A stretch of 64,000 nucleotides of DNA. Origin: Saturnia japonica (lineage: Eukaryota; Arthropoda; Insecta; Lepidoptera; Saturniidae). The notes beneath the pieces are model-generated. The model did not search any database, was not told the origin of the DNA, and was given only the letters and a program-made list of their open reading frames with translations. The DNA lies in NCBI GenBank assembly GCA_033032175.1, contig CM065309.1, positions 13,888,001 through 13,952,000 on the forward strand, given 5' to 3'. Shown one piece after another: positions 58,986 to 64,000 of this stretch. Position 1 is the first letter of the stretch; every line of letters begins with the position of its first letter. The position numbers and the translations under genes are program-made.

Positions 58986-60248
58986 ATGGCAGACACTATG
59001 GTTGAGCAAATATATAAAGCCCTTCGATTGTTACCCGAATTCGATGGGAACTCGAATGTGCTTACAAGATTTATTAATTTATCTGACCAGTTAGTCGCGC
59101 AATATATGAAGGAAGATATTGCATACGAATTAAGTAACCTATCTTTAGTGAATGGTATTTTAAATAAGATTGTAGGGCCCGCAGCTCGTCTTATAAATTC
59201 AAACGGGATACCAGATACCTGGCAAGGCATTCGATCTGCCTTGATCAATAATTTCGCCGATCACCGCGATGAAACATCGTTATATAATGGTCTCGCACTA
59301 CTGAACCAAGGGTCATTAAGCCCTCAGGAATTTTACGAAAATTGTCAAAATCTTTTTAGTACCATAATGACATACATCAGTTTGCATGAAACGGTCCCGA
59401 GTACCATAGAGGCGAAACGCCTTTTGTACAAAAAATTAACTCTTCAATCCTATTTGCGTGGTTTACGCGACCCGCTGGGATCTCGTATCCGTTGCATGCG
59501 ACCTGACACAATTGAAAAGGCTTTAGAATTTGTACACGAAGAAATGAATACCTTATACTTACAACAGCGCAACGAACACCTTCCCGAGAGGAAAATGCTG
59601 ATTCAGCCTCAGGTTAGTCATTCCAGTAACAACTATGATTTTATGCCGTCTCGAAATTTTATGCCACCTTCGCGTCAATTGCCATTACAGCTACCGCGTT
59701 TTAATATTATAGCCCCACAGCCCTACAAACCTGTACCGATCTGGACACCACAACCACCACAGGCCTTACAGGTCAGAGGACCGTCACGTACCCAGCAAAT
59801 ATTCAGGGCTCCACCACTTAACTATAATCCGCGAAGTAACATGTTTCGATTAACCCCTCGAAACTTACCGCATAACAATGTCCCTCAGCCAATGAGCGGG
59901 ATCCAACATTTTACCCCTAAACCTTTGCCACTTAAGGGACATGACTGGACGAAACTCGGTAATCCACCGCCAACAAATTATTTTAAAACCCGTGAAATGA
60001 ATTTTAATGAAAGCACGGGTGACGACTATTGTGAATTTTCTGACTATTACTGTTACGAACCAGATTTTTTTTACTCAGGTTATGATTACGCACCAGGTTA
60101 TGGCTATAGCGATCAGAATTATTATTATAATCCCCAGTTACCTCAATCGTATGAATATTCTAACGATAATGATATGACTGAGGAGTCACAACCATCTACC
60201 AGCGATGGAAATTTTCAGAAAGGCCCCAAGTTAGACAAACCAAAATAG
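58986..60248 (+). CDS. gag: gag of errantivirus-like Ty3/gypsy element
   Basis: This is the structural capsid-type protein of the element. The frame is open from 58839, but the Met at 58986 (MADTMVEQIYKALRLLPEFD) follows AAAA and begins the recognisable domain, so it is preferred; it gives 420 residues. The N-terminal two thirds resemble the gypsy-group capsid (LPEFDGNSNVLTRFI, a helix-rich middle, YLRGLRDPLGSRI). No CCHC zinc knuckle is present, as is usual in errantiviruses. Instead there is a Pro-rich segment (about residues 200-330) and a Tyr/Asp-rich tail (YYCYEPDFFYSGYDY, and further Tyr clusters). A -1 frameshift site near the end (60209-60215) would lead into the protease frame. The frame is intact. 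Confidence 0.85.
   Translation: MADTMVEQIYKALRLLPEFDGNSNVLTRFINLSDQLVAQYMKEDIAYELSNLSLVNGILNKIVGPAARLINSNGIPDTWQGIRSALINNFADHRDETSLYNGLALLNQGSLSPQEFYENCQNLFSTIMTYISLHETVPSTIEAKRLLYKKLTLQSYLRGLRDPLGSRIRCMRPDTIEKALEFVHEEMNTLYLQQRNEHLPERKMLIQPQVSHSSNNYDFMPSRNFMPPSRQLPLQLPRFNIIAPQPYKPVPIWTPQPPQALQVRGPSRTQQIFRAPPLNYNPRSNMFRLTPRNLPHNNVPQPMSGIQHFTPKPLPLKGHDWTKLGNPPPTNYFKTREMNFNESTGDDYCEFSDYYCYEPDFFYSGYDYAPGYGYSDQNYYYNPQLPQSYEYSNDNDMTEESQPSTSDGNFQKGPKLDKPK
60209..60215 (+). promoter_or_regulatory. Candidate -1 ribosomal frameshift site A-AAT-TTT
   Basis: The heptamer AAATTTT is in the X-XXY-YYZ register relative to gag codons (AAT at 60210). The -1 frame is open from here into the protease region, overlapping gag by about 33 bases. 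No pseudoknot was modelled. Confidence 0.65.
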
Positions 60249-60892
60249 AGATTAATCTTCAAACCCAAAGGCAATTACCATACATTCAAATTTTAAACCT
60301 TCCTCTTAAACTTCTTATTGACACAGGAGCAAATCAATCTTTTATAAGCCCAGAAGCCGTTCACAAGTACTATACAGATATTCAGTTAGAATTACGATCC
60401 GTTTGAAGTCACAAATGTACACGCTATAACTAAAAATCATTACTCTATAACAGTGCCATGTTTCTTTGAAATTAACGACAAGGACCCAATAAAAATTTTT
60501 GTTTATAGATTTCATGACCATTTTGACGGGTTAATTGGTTTAGACTTATTAACCAAATGGGAATCAAAAATAGATTTAAAGAAATTAAACTTGAAAACTA
60601 AATCTGCAGTAAACTCAATTAGATTATATAATGCCCGAAATGTAAATTTTTACGAAGAGATAATTCCAGCACATAGTTCGAAATTGGTGAGAATACCTAT
60701 TAACGCATCCGATGGCGAAGTTTACATCCCTGAACAAGTTACGTGTAATTGCATAATTAATGAGTGTTTATCGAAGGTAGTTCAAAGTAGGGGTATATTG
60801 GAGGTTAATAACCCGACCGATAATGACGTAGTATTTTCTCTAGACCACCCAGTGGTATAAATATGAATAGTGGAATATTGAGTGTTCAGAAA
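60216..60892 (+). pseudogene. pol: Protease and linker part of pol, frameshifted
   Basis: In the -1 frame after gag, the aspartic protease site LLIDTGANQSFI (DTG at 60320-60328) is intact. The frame runs into TGA at 60404-60406. Protease-like sequence then continues in another frame (HDHFDGLIGLDLLTKWE near 60507-60560, the second protease landmark) until a stop at 60858-60860. A short third-frame segment follows (60863 to about 60890) before the long reverse-transcriptase frame. Three frame changes are therefore visible, near 60386-60396, 60855-60863 and 60885-60895. As it stands, no gag-pol fusion can be translated through the region. Either the copy is dead or the assembly contains indel errors. 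Confidence 0.75.
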
Positions 60893-60933
60893 CTAATGAC
60901 TCTCGAGCTAAGGACGTCATTGCACAGTTAAGA

Positions 60934-63882
60934 ATGGAACATTTGAACATCGAGGAAAAAAGTAATCTAATAACTCTTTGTTCAAAATACTCGGATGTAT
61001 TTTATATCGAGGGAGAACCATTAACGTTCACTAATAAGATAAAACATAGTATTAAAACTTTAGATGAATTTCCAGTGTACATAAAAAGCTACCGCTATCC
61101 CTTTGTACATAGAGAAGAGGTTAGGAGTCAAATTGAAAAAATGTTAGCACAAGGAATTATTAGACCTTCGGAATCCGCTTGGAGCTCACCGATTTGGGTG
61201 GTACCTAAAAAGGTCGATGCTTCAGGAAAGCAAAAATGGCGCCTAGTAGTTGACTTCAGAAAAATAAACGAAAAGACTATTGACGACAAATACCCCATAC
61301 CGAACATTACTGACGTGCTTGATAAATTAGGCAAGTGCCAGTACTTTACAACTCTTGACCTGGCATCTGGATTTTATCAGGTTGAAATGAACCCTGATGG
61401 CATCCCTAAAACAGCATTTAATGTAGAAAACGGGCATTTTGAATTTTTGCGAATGCCCATGGGACTTAAAAATTCTCCGTCCACCTTTCAGAGAGTAATG
61501 GATAACGTTCTAAGAGGTCTTCAAAACGTAATATGCTTTGTATATCTTGATGATATCATTGTTTTTAGTACTTCCCTACAGGAACACATGATTAACCTTG
61601 AAAAGGTATTTAGCAGATTACGGGAATCTAATTTCAAAATTCAGCTAGATAAATCAGAGTTTCTTAAAATGGAAACATCTTACTTAGGACATATTATAAG
61701 TAATGAAGGTATAAAACCCAACCCTGACAAAATAGTAGCAATTCAAAAGTATCCTCTACCCAAAACTAGTAAAGAAATCAAACAATTCTTAGGACTTCTC
61801 GGTTACTATCGGAAATTTATTCCAGATTTTGCCCGCGTTACCAAACCTCTTACGATGTGTCTGAAAAAAGGTAGGAAAATTACATTTGACTCGGATTACA
61901 TAGATAGCTTTGAGAAATGTAAGACTCTTTTGATGAATGACCCAATACTTCAATACCCAGACTTTGACAAGGACTTCATGCTGACTACTGACGCATCTAA
62001 TTTTGCAATAGGTGCGATACTTTCACAAGGTACTGTAGGATCCGATAAGCCTATAGCCTTCGCTTCACGAACCTTGAATGATAGCGAAATTAATTATAGT
62101 ACTATAGAAAAAGAGTTGTTGGCCATAGTATGGGCGACAAAGTACTTTCGGCCTTATCTTTTTGGACGTAAGTTTAAGATAATAACAGACCATAAACCAC
62201 TCCAGTGGGTTATGAATCTGAAAGAGCCAAACTCTAGACTGACGAGATGGCGACTTAAATTAAGCGAATATAACTTTACCGTTATTTATAAGAAAGGCAA
62301 AAGTAATACCAATGCCGACGCTCTTTCTCGTGTTGAGATTTTTAATGAGGAAACTAGTTCAATAATTGTTAACACCTCGGAAAGGACCCTTTCTCATTCT
62401 GATTCTAGAACCGAAAGTATAGATTCTAGGACTGATACTGCACATACTGATGCAGAAAACCCAATTTTAGAAGTACCTATCACGGACGACCCTTTGAATA
62501 AATTCAGCAGACAAATATATTTTCATGTTGTAGGCGATATTAAAAGCAAACCTAGAATCAGTAAGCCTTTTGAGACACACACTACAATTTGTATTCAACT
62601 TTCAAAATCAAATTTAGAGCAAGACGTAATCAGTGCAATTAAAGAATACGTGAATCCGAAAATAAAGACAGGTATTTTCATTAATCCTATGATAGAATTT
62701 TATTCTATAATACCAATAATTCAGAAAAAATTTCTAAATTCTTCAATGGATTTGGTTTTAACAAAAATCGAAATTGAAAATGTTAATGACTATTTAAAAC
62801 AGCAGAATATTATTAAAAATTACCATCAAGGCAAAACGAACCATAGAGGTATTAATGAATGCTATTTAGCATTGTCACGGAGATATTACTGGCCTAAAAT
62901 GAAGGAGCAGGTAGCAAAGTACATTAATGAGTGTACCATTTGCGGCCAAGCTAAATACGACCGTAATCCTATAAGACCGCGGTTTCAGATTGTGCCCCCA
63001 CCAACAAAACCATTTGAAGTGGTACATTTAGATCTGTTTAGCGTTGAATCACATAAGTATCTTACAATAATTGATGCGTTCTCGAAATACGCACAAGCAT
63101 ATTTTTTGAGAGACGCTACAGCTGTTAGTGTAGTTCAAGCTTTGTTAAAATTTTTCACTCATCATGGAGTTTGTTTGACCTTGATAACCGATAACGGCCC
63201 TGAATTCACCAATCAATTATTTTTAGAATTCACTAGATTACATAGGATTCACCATCATAAAATCTGTCCCAACACCCCAAACGAAAACGGTATGGTGGAA
63301 CGGCTACATTCGACCCTACTCGAGCATTTACGTATTCTAAGGTTAGAACATAAGAACGATTCAGTTTCAGATCTTATGGCGTATGCTGTATTAGGATATA
63401 ATAGTTCAATACATAGTTTCACAAAATGTAGACCAATTGATTTAATAACTGGACATTTTGATCCTCGCGATCCTTTGGACATTAGTGTAACAGAACACCT
63501 TTTGCAGCAATATATTCAGAACCACCGTAATCGAATGTTAAAAGTATATGAAACTATTAACGAAACTACACTTCACCGCCGTACAGAAATAACTGAAAAT
63601 ATTAATAGAGATCGCGAACCTGAAAACGAATACACACCAGAACAACAGATTTTTATTATGAACCCTGTAGCGAATAGGCAAAAGTTAGCACCACGCTATA
63701 CACACGACACAGTTTTGGCAGATTTACCCATACATATCTATACTAAAAAGAAAAAAGGCCCCACACCTAAATCAAGGCTTAAGCGTGTCCCTAAATCTGC
63801 AAAATTGTTACAGGAAAATGCTGACCCTACTGCTACTGACCCTACTGATACAACTGACTCGAGGACAAGACGTAGTAATTGA
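60934..63882 (+). CDS. pol: pol: reverse transcriptase, RNase H and integrase
   Basis: A 982-codon open frame; its first Met is probably internal, because the true reading frame enters from upstream. Reverse transcriptase: SSPIWVVPKK (~84-93), LVVDFRKINEK, TLDLASGFYQ (Asp ~142), LRMPMGLKNSPSTFQ and FVYLDD (~202-207). RNase H: TTDASN (Asp ~353), EKELLAIVW (Glu ~394), TDHKPLQW (Asp ~419) and NADALSR (Asp ~462). Integrase: zinc finger His ~631, His ~637, Cys ~667 and Cys ~670, then HLDLF (Asp ~700), ITDNGPEF (Asp ~753) and NENGMVERLHS (Glu ~789), a DD35E triad. All catalytic residues are present. Domain order RT-RNase H-integrase marks a Ty3/gypsy element. The C-terminus overlaps the start of env by 65 bases. 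The copy is blocked upstream by the protease-region frameshifts. Confidence 0.93.
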   Translation: MEHLNIEEKSNLITLCSKYSDVFYIEGEPLTFTNKIKHSIKTLDEFPVYIKSYRYPFVHREEVRSQIEKMLAQGIIRPSESAWSSPIWVVPKKVDASGKQKWRLVVDFRKINEKTIDDKYPIPNITDVLDKLGKCQYFTTLDLASGFYQVEMNPDGIPKTAFNVENGHFEFLRMPMGLKNSPSTFQRVMDNVLRGLQNVICFVYLDDIIVFSTSLQEHMINLEKVFSRLRESNFKIQLDKSEFLKMETSYLGHIISNEGIKPNPDKIVAIQKYPLPKTSKEIKQFLGLLGYYRKFIPDFARVTKPLTMCLKKGRKITFDSDYIDSFEKCKTLLMNDPILQYPDFDKDFMLTTDASNFAIGAILSQGTVGSDKPIAFASRTLNDSEINYSTIEKELLAIVWATKYFRPYLFGRKFKIITDHKPLQWVMNLKEPNSRLTRWRLKLSEYNFTVIYKKGKSNTNADALSRVEIFNEETSSIIVNTSERTLSHSDSRTESIDSRTDTAHTDAENPILEVPITDDPLNKFSRQIYFHVVGDIKSKPRISKPFETHTTICIQLSKSNLEQDVISAIKEYVNPKIKTGIFINPMIEFYSIIPIIQKKFLNSSMDLVLTKIEIENVNDYLKQQNIIKNYHQGKTNHRGINECYLALSRRYYWPKMKEQVAKYINECTICGQAKYDRNPIRPRFQIVPPPTKPFEVVHLDLFSVESHKYLTIIDAFSKYAQAYFLRDATAVSVVQALLKFFTHHGVCLTLITDNGPEFTNQLFLEFTRLHRIHHHKICPNTPNENGMVERLHSTLLEHLRILRLEHKNDSVSDLMAYAVLGYNSSIHSFTKCRPIDLITGHFDPRDPLDISVTEHLLQQYIQNHRNRMLKVYETINETTLHRRTEITENINRDREPENEYTPEQQIFIMNPVANRQKLAPRYTHDTVLADLPIHIYTKKKKGPTPKSRLKRVPKSAKLLQENADPTATDPTDTTDSRTRRSN
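63811..63813 (+). promoter_or_regulatory. Candidate env splice acceptor
   Basis: TTGTTACAG ends at 63813, four bases before the env ATG at 63818. It fits with the donor at 58780 to give a spliced env RNA. Confidence 0.5.
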
Positions 63883-64000
63883 CTCGCTACAAGACAGTCC
63901 TGGCTTACTTCCTTTCAAATTAGGACCCACTAAAATGATTTCCCACTATCATTCTTTTTTAAATTATATTAACCTCACTGTCATTCACTCTCAGATAAAA
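63818..64000 (+). CDS. env: env of errantivirus-like element, partial
   Basis: A third frame opens at an ATG inside the end of pol and stays open for 61 codons to the window edge. The first ~16 residues are a Leu-rich hydrophobic run followed by a polar residue cluster, which looks like a signal peptide. The following segment contains FKLGPTKMISHYHSF, resembling the start of gypsy-group envelope proteins, which are related to baculovirus fusion proteins. In that group env directs membrane fusion and sometimes particle transfer. Only the N-terminus is visible, so neither the cleavage site nor the transmembrane anchor can be assessed. The frame is +1 relative to pol. Confidence 0.75.
   Translation, partial: MLTLLLLTLLIQLTRGQDVVIDSLQDSPGLLPFKLGPTKMISHYHSFLNYINLTVIHSQIK

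Overview
The window looks like nuclear DNA of a moth or butterfly (Lepidoptera). It is AT-rich and intron-rich, and it is crowded with repeats whose wording I recognise from lepidopteran genomes: tRNA-derived SINEs, CR1/RTE-type 3' tails and fragments beginning TGCCCGCGGC. There is one clear host gene. It encodes a fatty-acid elongase (ELOVL/ELO family) on the + strand, with coding exons from 37905 to 54531. All four family signatures are present and every intron obeys GT-AG. The gene carries two homologous, phase-compatible versions of exon 5 (40337-40417 and 40727-40810), 309 bp apart, which is the arrangement expected of mutually exclusive exons. Its non-coding first exon was not located.

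Layout. Bases 1-1290 hold the 5' end of a GC-rich non-LTR retrotransposon on the - strand, with ORF1 running off the left edge and a leader full of short hairpins. Bases 1300-37890 are intergenic sequence or the first intron of the elongase gene. They contain a pseudogenised pogo/Tigger transposon with intact ends (14687-16653), a hAT-type MITE with a perfect 8-bp target duplication (20381-20604), a 1.5-kb DNA element with a 9-bp duplication (31404-32932), truncated Jockey-type LINEs and many short dispersed repeats.

From 37894 to 54531 lies the elongase gene. Its two long introns are loaded with elements: a 2.1-kb PIF/Harbinger-type element (40967-43101), further inverted-repeat elements, and an RTE-type LINE split by a TA-inserting Tigger-like transposon (49762-50977) inside the codons of its reverse-transcriptase active-site box.

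Downstream of the gene lie a deleted Tc1/mariner-type transposase copy (56762-57708, - strand) and, from about 58293 to the right edge, an errantivirus-like Ty3/gypsy element. That element shows a probable 5' LTR, a tRNA-Ser primer-binding site, gag, a candidate -1 frameshift site, a damaged protease region, an intact reverse transcriptase/RNase H/integrase frame and the start of env. Env is preceded by a splice acceptor that pairs logically with a donor in the leader.

No bacterial-type operons, rRNA genes, functional tRNA genes or CRISPR arrays were seen. All repeat-family names rest on recognition and on comparisons within this window, not on database searches.
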